Translations under genes and position numbers: made by a program
Assembly (NCBI GenBank): GCA_963920525.1
Contig: OY986437.1
Span: forward strand, 98,505,462 to 98,569,461
Direction of reading: 5' to 3'
From: Dichetophora obliterata
Lineage: Eukaryota; Arthropoda; Insecta; Diptera; Sciomyzidae
Length of the DNA stretch: 64,000 bases
Shown: positions 22,703 to 33,242 of the stretch, piece by piece
Layout of the letters: each line of letters opens with the position of its first letter
How positions within the stretch are numbered: position 1 is the stretch's first letter
Notes under the pieces: model-generated
Seen by the model: the letters and a program-made list of their open reading frames with translations, nothing else
Database searches by the model: none
Told to the model about the DNA's origin: nothing

Positions 22703-23340
22703 TGCCTTTAATAAATTATTTTGAAGTGGTGTTTAGTAATCTAGACTCACATTCGTTACATAAACTGCAAGTGGCGTTAAACTATGCGGCCAGAAGATTT
22801 TGCCATGTTACTGGTTTAAGCACCCGAATTCTGGGATGCAATGTGGAACATTATTTAAAAGCAAGAAATTGTATATTCCTGCATAAGCTGATACATTCAA
22901 AAACTCCAAACTATCTATATGCTTAAATTTGGTAATTCCTCGCTTTAAATATTTAAATTCCTCAAGACTTTTTTTCGTAAGCACCATTAGATTGTGGAAC
23001 TCCTTGCCAAGGTATCTTAAATATATTTCCAATGCACAAAACTTCAAGCCATTAATATCTGCACATTTTTCTTGAATTCTCGTTTCTCTTTTACTTTCTC
23101 TCTTCTTCTCATTTAACCCTTCTTTATTTAATTATTCATTAGATATAAGTTGTTGTTGATTTTATTATTTTAATTAAACTACTTTTAGAATTTAACTTAA
23201 GTAATTTTTAAATATAAATTTAGTAACTGTTTGTTTCTTTTTCATTCTGATCTTATGTTTGTTCGAGATATATATTATACTATTTTATTGTGCGCAAAAG
23301 AACAACTATTTCTTATGTACTAATATATTAATAAAGCCAA
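22703..23340 (+). pseudogene. LINE 3' fragment (reverse transcriptase C-terminus)
   Basis: The frame from 22702 reads FEVVFSNLDSHSLHKLQVAL, NYAARRFCHVTG and KARNCIFLHKLIHSKTPNYL before a stop at 22926, then continues in other frames (RLWNSLP-like at about 22990). This matches the C-terminal region after the RT thumb of jockey/CR1-group LINEs, and the same part is present on the minus strand at 36658-37077. The coding fragment starts right at the right flank of the TTA element. A 3' untranslated region with AATAAAG runs to about 23340. Confidence 0.65.
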
Positions 23341-23639
23341 ATTACAAGCAAAATCCAGCTATGCTTCTTGGAAGTGTTAAGCGACTTTAAGTAAAAAAAC
23401 ATGACAGTGAGCTTAGATTGACTATTTTCGGGTTTTTTACACTCTCTCTCCACCCCCATTACTCACGTTGGAAATATAAAAGAACATTCAGGGATTGTGA
23501 TTTGTAATCACATTTAAGAAAAATATTTTCTATTGTATTTCAATACATATCATCGACACAATAATATGTATTTAGATTCTATTGCATTGCTATTGAGTGA
23601 GTCAATTACATTATGTTGAAATTGCTAGAATGTTTTAAT

Positions 23640-23830
23640 AATTGATATAGTGCTGCAGGTGTTGTTGTTTGTGATGATGCTCATGTTGTTGTTGGAGGTG
23701 ATGCTGCTGTTGTTGGTTGTGAATTTTCTAAGACTCATGTTGTTGTTGCTGACGTTGTTGGCAATAATGTTGATGCTGTTGTTGCTGAGGAAGTTCATCT
23801 TGCTTGTGAATATAATAATGCTTCGGATGT
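23640..23830 (+). repeat. imperfect GTT/GCT/GAT trinucleotide tract
   Basis: A low-complexity run of trinucleotides (TGTTGTTG, GATGATGCT, TGCTGTTG). The leucine/valine-rich and asparagine-rich frames here are artefacts of the repeat. Confidence 0.7.
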
Positions 23831-23919
23831 AAGAACTACTTGTAACTTTAAAACAAACAATAGAAAACTTGTTGTTGGCCAAAGAATGCGTTCTGAATTG
23901 GATGCCCCTTTGTTTAACT

Positions 23920-24730
23920 CCCATAAAATTTGATTAGTGAAACGGCATGTGTAAATCGTGGTAGAATAATGAATTCTTAGGCTATAACTTCAAAGCTATT
24001 CGATATCGCAAATCGCATATTTGGGTTGTATGGGAGGTGCCACGCCCCCTGAATGGCGTGTGTAAATTGTGGTAGAATACCGAATTCCGAGGCTGTGCGA
24101 GCTGTAACTGAAAAGCTATTCGATATCGCAAATTATGGGAGGTTGCCACACCATACGTCCATAAAATGTTATCAGTAAAACGACATGTGCAAATTGTGCT
24201 CGAATACCGAGGCTGTGGAGGTCTATAACTCCAAAGCTATTCGATATCGCAAATTCTGGTTGCAAGGGAGGAGCCACGCCCCTTGTACAACGCCCATAAA
24301 ATGTTATCAGTAAAACAGCACGTGTAAATTGTCGTCGAATACTGAATTCCGGGGCTGTGTGAATTATAACGCAAAAGCTATTCAAAATATTAAATGTGGG
24401 TTTTAAGGGAGGTGCCACGCTCCCTTTCCCAACGCCCATAAAATTTTATCAGTAAAACGGCACGTGTAAATTGTGGTCGAAAACCCAATTCCATGGCTGT
24501 GCGAACTATAACTCAAAAGCTATTCGATATCTCAAATTTGGGTTGTATGGGAGGTGCCACGCCCCCTTGTCCAACACCATAAAATGTTATCAGTTAAACT
24601 TAATATGTAAATTGAGTTCGAATATTAAATTCCGAGCCTGTGCGGTCTGTAACTAAAAAGCTATTCGATATCGCAAATTTGGGTTGTATGAGAGTGCCTC
24701 GCCCCCTTGTCCAACGCCCATTTTTTCTTT
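23920..24730 (+). repeat. tandem repeat block A, locus 1 (about six units of 120-150 bp)
   Basis: Each unit contains CCCATAAAATGTTATCAG, then GTAAATTGTGGTCGAATAC, then CTATTCGATATCGCAAAT and GGGAGGTGCCACGCCCC. Starts lie near 23922, 24163, 24292, 24434, 24580 and 24717. The same unit forms the array at 38735-40110. Confidence 0.85.
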
Positions 24731-24739
24731 CTGTAAAAA

Positions 24740-25805
24740 ACGTTTGTAGACTATTACAAACATTTTAAAAAAGTTAGCCAAATTGGCGCAGGCGTTCTGT
24801 AATTTCAGGTATATATAAAAAAGTGGGCGTAAAAGTGGGAGTGGTCAATTTTTCTTCAGTAAAAACTTAAAATGGATTACTACGAACATTTAAAAAATAA
24901 ATTAGCCAAATCGGTGTAGCCGTTTTCCGATTTTAGATAAATAAAAAAGTGGGCGTAAAAGTGGGCGTGGTCAATTTTTCTTTCCGTAAAAACCTAAGTT
25001 GGACTATTACGAACATTTTAAAAAAATATCCAAATCGGTCCAGCCGTTCTCAACTGATGCAATTACCAACGAACGACATTTGATTTTTATTTATATAGAT
25101 ATCAAAACAGTGGGCGCAAAAGTGGGCGTGGTCAATTTTTCTTTCAGTAAACACTTAAATTGGATTACTACGAACATTTGAAAAAAAAATTATCCAAATC
25201 GGTCCAGCCGTTTTCCGATTTTAGATAAATTGAAAAAAGTGGGCGTGGTAAATTTTTCTTTCCGACAAAACTTAAATTGGATTACTATGAAAATAAAAAA
25301 AAAAATTATCCAAATCGGTCCAGCCGTTTTCCGATTTTAGATAAATCAAAAAAAGTGGGCGCAAAGTGGGCGTGGTCAATTTTTCTTTCCGTAAAAACCT
25401 AAGTTGGACTATTACGAACATTTAAAAAAAAAAAATATCCAAATCGGTCCAGCCGTTCTCAACTGATGCAATTACCAACGAACGACATTTGATTTTTATT
25501 TATATAGATATCAAAACAGTGGGCGCAAAAGTGGGCGTGGTCAATTTTTCTTTCCGACAAAACTTAAATTGGATTACTATGAAAATAAAAAAAAATTATC
25601 CAAATCGGTCCAGCCGTTTTCCGATTTTAGATAAATCAAAAAAAGTAGGCGCAAAGTGAGCGTGGTCAATTTTTCTTTCCGTAAAAACCTAAGTTGGACT
25701 ATTACGAACATTTTAAAAAAAAAATTATCCAAATCGGTTCAGCCGTTCTCAACTGATGCAATTACCAACGAACGACATTTGATTTTTATTTATATAGATT
25801 AAATA
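24740..25805 (+). repeat. tandem repeat block B, locus 1 (about seven units)
   Basis: Units carry GTGGGCGTGGTCAATTTTTC, then TACGAACATTT and CAAATCGGTCCAGCCGTT. Every second or third unit ends with a longer segment (CTCAACTGATGCAATTACC to TTATATAGAT) that recurs nearly unchanged at about 25035, 25450 and 25745, so there is a higher-order period of roughly 300-400 bp. It directly follows block A, as at the second locus. Confidence 0.85.
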
Positions 25806-25899
25806 GATTCTTAGATCTTATTTCAATTATAGTTTTGAACTATGTCATATGCCTATCTGTGATCCTAACTTACATCATGTGCCTTAAGTGTTAAACATA

Positions 25900-27780
25900 T
25901 CATTTTATAATTTTTCTTGCAAGACATTTTTCTTCTTTATAAACTCAACTATCTATTATAACTTCAGTCAATGTAATTTTTATGAACCTAATCCTGCTAT
26001 TCTGAATGAGAATTGGGAGCATAATTTGCAATATTTGAATACTTATGATTGTTTTATCTTTTTAAATCTAAATTTTTAGACGTCTGCGACAGAATTATTC
26101 CTCAATGTCCCAGAAGGAATTTTAAGCTTCCGTGGTATACTACTGGTCTTAAAATGTTGAAAAGTTTGCGTAACAAGCCACAAATAATATTGAACACTTC
26201 AATAAGCATCAGCACTACTTAAGGAAATTTAATTTTCCCAACAAGTTCTTGTACAAGCAGTACATTAGACGTTATGAGTTTAATATTAAGTCTAATCCTA
26301 GAAAATTCTGGAATTTTATAAATTCAAAAAAATCAACTGCCGGATTTCCGAATTCCATGTATTATGAAGGTGTTTGGTCACATTCATTCTGTTAATCTGC
26401 GAATTTGTTTGCTAAATATTTTTGCTCTAACTTTATTAATGATAATAACATTAATGTTGATATTAACTTGGAGCTAATATTAATTTTGGCTGTTTTCAAA
26501 TCTCAGACATTGATGTCACTAACTCTATTGCTGGATTGACGAACTCACAAAGAAATGATGTAGATGGATTATCAGCATTCCTTTTAAAGAAATGCCATAA
26601 TTCACTTATATTACCAATTAAAATTATATTCAATAAATCTCTACAATCGGGAATTTTCTTGGATGCTTGGAAAGTTTCTTTTATCACTCCAATTTATAAA
26701 AATGGAAATAAAAATCAAATTTGTAATTACAGACCAATATCCAAGCTTTCGAATTTTTCAAAAATGCTTGAGATTGTATTGTAAACTTGAAACTCTCTTT
26801 TGAAATAAAAAATATAATCTCTCCGAACCAGCATGGCTTTATGCCGAATCGGTCAACACTCACAAATCTTGCAACCTTCTCAGACTATTGTATATCGGCG
26901 TTCGAAGATGGCATGAAAGTTGATGCTATCTACACGGATTTTGCAAAAGCGTTTGATAGGGTCTCTCATCATATTTTATTAACAAAATTTTTTTCATTTG
27001 GGATTTCATAAAAATTTTTTACATTGGGTAAAGTCATACCTAAGTAATAGACTATGTGTAGTATCCATTGAAGGAGTCACCTCGGCTCCATTTATTGCTT
27101 CTTCTGGCGTTCCTTAAGGGAGTATTCTAGGACCAATCTTTTTTATTATTTTTATTAATGACATTAGTAATTGTTTCATAAACTCAAAGTTTTTGATGTT
27201 TGCTGATGACTTAAAAATCTTTTCACGAGTTGGTAGTACTACCGATATACTTGCTTTGCAATCCGATATAAATAATCTTTATGAATGGTGTTCCCGTAAC
27301 CATTTATCATTGAATATTGATAAATGTTTTACAGTTTCTTTTTCAAAATCAAATACCTCAATTCAAAATCAATATAACTTCAATAGTCAACCTTTGAAGT
27401 CTGTCCCATTAATTAAAGATCTGGGAGTTATATCTGACTCCAAATTCACGATTGTCTATCACTTAAATAATATAATTCCAAAAGCTTATTCACTTTAAGC
27501 ATTTATTAAGCCTAATAGTTATGAATATTCTGATCCATACACGCTTAAAATTCTTTACACAAGTCTGGTGAGGTCTAGATTAAAATATGCGAGCTTTATT
27601 TGGAACCCGTACTATGATACTCATATAAATCGTTTGGAACGCGTCCAACGTAAATTTCTTAAATTTGCACTTCGTTCTTTTAACTTTACTCATCTCTTGC
27701 CCTCTTACGAAGCTCGTTGTAAATTTATTAATTTAAAATCACTTGTAAATAGAAGAACATGGTAATACTTATCATTAGGG
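25900..27780 (+). pseudogene. LINE ORF relic, endonuclease-RT linker to C-terminus
   Basis: Frames in order: LNFLDVCDRIIPQ (about 26075) and KLPWYTTGLKMLK, linker residues; the block 26536-26784 with VSFITPIYKNGNKNQICNYR and PISKLSNFSKMLE; 26787-27011 with NQHGFMPNRSTLTNL and IYTDFAKAFDRVSHHIL (palm Asp). Then come SSGVP.GSILGP remnants, LMFADDLKIF at 27195 (catalytic FADD), NHLSLNIDKC, IKDLGVISDSKF and the tail SRLKYASFIWNPYYDTHINR to 27765. Stops and frameshifts separate the parts. Order and motifs are those of a jockey/CR1-group reverse transcriptase. The 5' part is absent; the element starts right after repeat block B. Confidence 0.82.
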
Positions 27781-27789
27781 CTAGGAATC

Positions 27790-28305
27790 TCGTGCAAATG
27801 CATGTTTTTACTAGGCATCTGAATATGGAAACAGTTAAGTCATCCTTACCCCTCTTTTTATGCATATTTTAAAAAATTCCTGTTTTTCACATTTATTGTT
27901 CATATTTTTGTATAGTTTACAATAAATAAATACAAGTGTTTTTACATATTTTTGCTTTTTTGATTTGCAACCATTTAAATCTAGTGCGACATCTTTTGGA
28001 AAAACATATAAGTATAATTATAACTTTTATTAATACTGTATATTTTTGCTATTTTTAAAAAAAAATCTATATGCATTTAAAAATTAATTGTTTCTAATCT
28101 TTTTGTTAAATTACATGCAATACTAATTTTTGTATAGATAGATAATACAATAGTAGAAAAAAGTGTAAATATTGCATATTTAACCTGTTTTTAGCGCATA
28201 TTTTAGAGTTTTAAGTGCATGTTATATGCGCATATTTTCGATTTTGACGTAGAATTACGTCTAACAGCCCGGTTTTTAAGTGGGTTTTTCACAAATTTTT
28301 TCAAG
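27790..28305. other. AT-rich stretch with GCATATTT words
   Basis: No gene. The word GCATATTT or TGCATATT recurs several times, notably at about 27860 and 28170-28240. Confidence 0.5.
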
Positions 28306-28309
28306 CATA

Positions 28310-29601
28310 CGAAGGGTGCCTTTTATATTTCGGGATTAGAGAACAAAAACAAATATTAATCATCGAAAATCACTATATTGTTTTTCAAAATATTCTCCAT
28401 GAAGATCTATACACTTTTGCATGCGTTTGAACCAATTGTCGAAGCACTTTTGCCACTCTGATTGAGGTATCTCCAAAACATGCATTCTGAATGCCGCAAC
28501 CGCTTCTTCGGGCGTCAAAAATCGTTGTCCACGCAGTTTATTCTTCACGGTTGGGAATAAAAAGAACTCATTCGGTGCGAAGTCAGGACTATACGGCGGA
28601 TGACCCATCAAATCGATGTTTTGGGTGCTCAAAAATGCAGTTGTTTGAGCCGATGTGTGAGAGCTCGCATTGTCGTGGTGAAGAGTGATCCGTCTTCGGC
28701 GGTTGGTTTTCCTGATTTCTTGGAAGACAACTGGCAAACAAATGGTTGTGTACCACTCAGAGTTGACTGTTCTGCGTTGTTCTAGTGGTACGGTTGCGAC
28801 ATGTCCATATTTTCCGAAAAAACAGGCGACCATTTGCTTGGAAGTGCTTCGTGCGCGAACAACTTTTGTTGGATTTGGCTCATCTTGAAACACCCATACA
28901 GTCGACTGCTGTTTACTTTCGGGCTCATACGCGTAAATCCACGATTCATCACCTGTCACGATGTCATAGACGTGTTTCGAAGCACCGCGATCGTATTTTT
29001 TGAGCATTTCCTTCGACCAATCGACACGAGCCTTTTTTTGAGCGATTGACAAATTGTGTGGGATCCAACGCGAACAAATTTTTTTGACAATCAAATGTTT
29101 ATGCAATATTGAATGTATGCTGGTCCCACTTATGCCTAAGGTTGCCTCAATCTCACGATAGGTAACATGACGACCTTCCAATATCAGTTCGCGCACAGCA
29201 TCAATGGTTTTCTGAACAACAGCTGATTTCGGACGACCTTCACGAAATTCGTCTAGGAATTAACTACGACCACGATTGAATTCACCATACCATCGATAAA
29301 CACTGGTCCTTGATGGAGCTTCATCGCCAAAAATTGAATTAAGTTCATCCATGCACTGTTGCTGTGTTAATCCACGTCGAAAGTTGTAAAAAATAATCGC
29401 ACGAAAATGTTCACGATTTAATTCCATTTTTGGACCGAGATGAATCTTTTAAGTTACTATAAACAATACAAATAGCGCTCGTATGTCAAAACGTTCTGAG
29501 TACGTATAAGCCAACAAATGTCAAACTTTGCGATAGAGCTTTCAGTTGACAGATTGCAACACCAGGGTTGCCAAATCCCGAAATATAAAAGGCACCCCTC
29601 G
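28310..29601. mobile_element. full-length mariner transposon
   Basis: A 1292-bp element flanked by TA (28308-28309 and 29602-29603). The terminal inverted repeats begin CGAAGGGTGCCTTTTATA (left) and CGAGGGGTGCCTTTTATA (right) and match over about 28 bp. It carries one transposase gene on the minus strand and almost no spare DNA, the normal mariner layout. Confidence 0.95.
28360..29427 (-). pseudogene. mariner transposase, one nonsense codon, DD34E-like triad
   Basis: 355 codons from the ATG at 29427 (MELNREHFRAIIFY) to TGA at 28362-28360. The N-terminal paired helix-turn-helix region includes YRWYGEFNRGRS and a second helix set around TYREIEATLGISGTSI. Then come the linker WIPHNLS and the catalytic domain with TGDESWIYAYEP (first Asp) and HHDNASSHTS (second Asp). 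The only stop is TAA at 29262-29260, codon 56. The third catalytic position, 35 residues after the second Asp, is Glu (codon GAG, 28569-28567, within SPDFAPNEFF) where mariner normally has Asp, so this copy reads DD34E instead of DD34D. Apart from these it looks recent. An intact enzyme would cut both ends and insert at TA. Confidence 0.93.
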
Positions 29602-29603
29602 TA

Positions 29604-30651
29604 TTTCAGGATTTTAGTTAACACTTTGGGGTATACCTACAGCCTTTAATATTCTTCGCACAAAGAAAAAATATATGCCAAAATATCAGTTAGAGTACGA
29701 ATGAAACGATTATATATCACTTTAATTTTGCTATTTCTTTAATAAAGTAACAAAACTGCATAATCTAAGAAAAAATAATTCATATATTCGTATGAAAAAA
29801 GTTATACAGACAAACTGCTTCAGTAGTTGTTTGCGCATGCATTACAAAGCATGCGTTGTGCTTTGAAAACTCAAACATAACTTTGAATTACGTTTAAGTT
29901 TAACCAGCATAAAAATGAACAAGAACACCAAATTCAGCACTAAAAATATCAAACGAAAAATAAGTGCACAAAACAAATTTGTTTTTAAATAATTTTTATT
30001 TAGAAGATGAAATGCTTTAAAATAGTTTTGAAAGATATGAATTATGATAGAATTACCAGGTATTGTAAATAGCGACTGCGCTGCCGAGCTGTAGGGATAA
30101 AGTGTCAAATACAAGTAGTGTAAGCACATTTAAAAATTAAAGGCGATTTTTTTCTGTGTTTACTTCAGCGCAGGGTTCGCAAAAAATCTCAATTGAAGAG
30201 AAAAATTGCACTCCTCCTTATCAATATTATTCAACTGACGAACGATTCACTTTGTTTTCCTAATTCGTGACGAAAAAAAACTTGAGCGCTCTTATGTTAA
30301 ATATTCAGAGTGATCTAAACTTTTTCTTCGCTCTTTCATATTACACGCTCGTAGATTGCGCTCCTCAAAAAACTGAACAGAACAACGCTTTCTCTTTGTT
30401 ATACATTTACTGTTTCTCGCTCGCGAGTTTTTGCAAAATACGTATAATAAAAATAAATACGCATTTTATGATGAACTATATTTTTTGCATTTTCTAATGA
30501 AATATTACTGTGTACTTATTAGTACTTAATAAATTTTTAAAATGTTCTTTTTGTTTACTTATTTTAGTTTCTTATAATTTCATAAAATATAATGATTTTT
30601 TAAGTTTTTGTAATGAAATATATTATTAAGAAAAATACTTAATACCCATTG
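29604..30651. other. non-coding stretch
   Basis: AT-rich, no recognisable gene or terminal repeats. Confidence 0.5.
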
Positions 30652-30961
30652 ATCTAAATCAGTGTCGGGCAGCTTTGCACACTTGAGATTGTGTTTGTGC
30701 AGTAAAATATCCCTCCAGGAAATTTGAGCATTCCCGGATGTTACCAGGAAACATTCCATAGAATGTAGGAAGCATTCCCCTTTGTTGCACACTCCATTGC
30801 TTTTTTTACATAGCAAGTCATTAGAGGGAAACATTCCTCCGCGCTGTGTTAAAAAGTCATGTGGAAACATTCCTCTCCGCTGTCCTCAAAAGTGAATTGG
30901 AAGCAGTACTCTCCCCTGTTTTAAGAATTAATGTGGAAAACTTCCTCTCCCTTATTATGAA

Positions 30962-31035
30962 AATGGATTCGGCCAGGATTCGAACCCGGGACCCCTGAGC
31001 GACAGTCGAGCGTGCTACCACTAGACTATCGAATT
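30962..31035 (-). repeat. tRNA-like sequence (Asp-GTC-like), SINE head or tRNA pseudogene
   Basis: On the minus strand: A box TAGTCTAGTGG (31028-31018), an anticodon loop CTGTCGC with GTC in the anticodon position, and a perfect B box GGTTCGAATCC (30986-30976). The acceptor stem pairs at five of seven positions and the anticodon stem at four of five. The damaged stems and the location within a hAT element argue against a working tRNA. Downstream are repeated GGAATGTTTCC-like words. Confidence 0.6.
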
Positions 31036-31341
31036 CTACAATAAGCGGCTAGAAAACAATGATATTAATATTTTCTATTGTCATTGCTTAAGAATAAATA
31101 AAAGTTTTCAAATGCATTCTTAAAGAAGCGGTTTGGAAACAATATAAATACAAAACTACCCTTAAGCTTTCAAAAGATACAGTGGGGAATGTTTCTTTAT
31201 CACTTTTAGATGGAAACCTTCCGATTTTACCTGGAGGGATGTATTCATCTCACCTACAGAACTATCAAAGCTTCAGTGTTCAAGCAAATGTCAAGCAGAT
31301 AAGATCTGCGCTTGCGTGTTCCTTGAATATATAATATTATA

Positions 31342-31589
31342 TCTGTGTCGATAAGCAATAATAGCTTAAGTCGATTTAAGACAGAACTGAGTTATTGATG
31401 TAGTCGTGTTCCACGTATACATCATTATGAACACACAAAATCTAGAACTACTAGTATGACCTTAGCCAAAGATATGACGCAAAAACAAAAGGCCCTTTCA
31501 TATAATTTATATGGCGATTGAAAACTTTGAAGCAAGATTTCTGCAAACTTTGAAATAAGACTTAAGCTGTTATTGCTCATCGACACAGA
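31342..31589. repeat. nested 248-bp palindromic element
   Basis: Arms of about 33-35 nt starting TATCTGTGTCGATAAGCAAT (left) match the complement of the right arm with two differences. TA stands on each side, which fits a Tc1/mariner-type MITE inserted into the hAT element. Confidence 0.6.
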
Positions 31590-32197
31590 TATAACGTAAA
31601 ATTACACTGTATAAAATTTAATGCGTGCAAAAATTTTGGAAGTATGTATGAAAAATTTTTTTAATTTTTAAGAAACAACGGCATGGCCGCGGCATCAAAG
31701 AGGTAAAATTAAAAAAATTCTGCATCACAAGGCATTACGATAATTTGCATGGCCAATATAAGGTAATTGTGGGGCATGCAATGGATAATTATTTAAAAGC
31801 GGCATGTTCATATATCATATCATAGAGTGATAAGTTCCAAGTTCGTATAATGAAAGCAGCTTACGCTGTCAGTTTGGCCTTGAAAAATCACAATAAGCAC
31901 AATAAAAAACATATATGTTTTGTACTATTAGCCGGCCTTTTTACATTGCCGTCTGCTTATCTGTATTTCACATTATCCGTATGTCGGTCTGTTTCCTTTT
32001 TACATTCTGTCCACTACTTATTTATTTAATTTCGCAATACAAATCCGAGCAAAAAATATCCCATAATGCCTATAAAGATTTCTCCAAAAAGCGCTTTAGC
32101 ACTATTTTGTTTTCAGTGTGAGCTTTAACGAGCTCATTAATACATACTCAAGATGAGAAAGTATAGATGTGCAAAGCTGCCCGACACTGATCTAAAT

Positions 32198-32765
32198 CCT
32201 TTCAGTTTATTATGTGCGAAGTGCTTAACTAAAGTTTCGCATCAAATGAAAGCGAGCGATTCAATGAGCTTATCATTTCAAAATTGACGAGCGATGAAAG
32301 TTAACATCTCATATCAACACGACGTCGCTCTTTTTAAATTTCTCAGCATACAAACTCACGAACGAGGAAATCAGTTAAGGAGTTATAAGAAGAGTGAATA
32401 TTTAATCCGCAAACGCTCTGAATATTATAAAATGATAAACTCATAGCAAAGATAACTAACTCAGAAGAGCGGGAGCGCATTTTTAATGCTTTACGCAAGA
32501 AGCATCATTGTTTTGATTGTCATCACGGTCTTTTGACATTTTTTCTCTACAATGACAGTTGAACCCTTTCGATTTATAATACCTGGGTAATCATACCTAT
32601 GATCTGATCTATATCTATTTTTAGTGTTTTTTTAGTTTTTTAGCAAAAAACCAAAATTGAAGAAAGTGTTGAAATTTTAAAAAATTCAAGCGTGCACTTG
32701 TCAATAAGAGGGCAATTTGGTAAGTCACTTTTTGATTACAAGGTATTTTTGGCGGCAAAAAAAAC
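32198..32765. other. non-coding stretch
   Basis: Nothing recognised except short GAGCG-containing words; no open frame of note. Confidence 0.5.
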
Positions 32766-32768
32766 CAT

Positions 32769-32990
32769 TTATTTCTCAACATAGTCTTCTATTAGATTGA
32801 TACATTTAGTTCAGCGTTTTTCCAGTTTTTGTATTATTTGCAAATAAAACGATTTATCAAAGTCCACAAATAGGCCTTTGTTTCAGTGATGACCTTCAAC
32901 TAAAATCTCTTCCCGCGGAGCCATTTTTTCAGGTTTGGAAATAAGAAATAATCGCAGGGGATTAAGTCTGGGCCAAAATGCTTTCAAAGC
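32769..32990 (-). pseudogene. mariner transposase C-terminal relic
   Basis: The minus strand shows PDLIPCDYFLFPNLKKWL with the third catalytic Asp, then KRF and ITETKAYLWTLINRF, and in another frame DKSFYLQIIQKLEKR followed by TKCINLIEDYVEK and a stop at 32769. This is the last quarter of a mariner transposase from a different lineage than the copy at 28310-29601. Frameshifts and stops make it non-functional; the rest of the gene is missing. Confidence 0.75.
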
Positions 32991-33242
32991 TGGTCGATTT
33001 TGAATAGCGAAAACTAGTAAAAGAACATTATTTCATAATATCAATACAATTTATATGCTTTTTTAAGAAACTATGTGGAAAAATCATCGGAAAACCGAAA
33101 CAAATTAGGAAAAAGGCAAACCTATGAATTTACTTGATAAATACGCGTAGTAACTATAATACTCTACAAAGTATTAAATGTTGTTGAAAGATATGCCTGT
33201 ACAGATATGAAACCATTAATCAGTTGATAACTGACTGAGTTA

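Larger units (their letters stand above)
30660..32189. mobile_element. non-autonomous hAT element (1530 bp)
   Basis: Terminal inverted repeats of 22 bp, perfect, starting CAGTGTCGGGCAGCTTTG, flanked by the 8-bp duplication ATCTAAAT (30652-30659 and 32190-32197). CAGTG...CACTG ends plus an 8-bp duplication are the hAT signature. No transposase frame is present. Inside are a tRNA-like sequence and a nested palindrome. Confidence 0.93.

Noticed and set aside
23625..23924. Asn/Ser-rich 99-residue frame and leucine-rich opposite frame
   Set aside because: Direct translation of a GTT/AAC trinucleotide tract.
28491..29049. Plus-strand frames within the mariner
   Set aside because: Antisense shadows of the transposase.
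30962..31035. Functional tRNA-Asp gene
   Set aside because: Acceptor and anticodon stems have mismatches and the sequence is inside a hAT transposon; more likely a tRNA pseudogene or SINE head.
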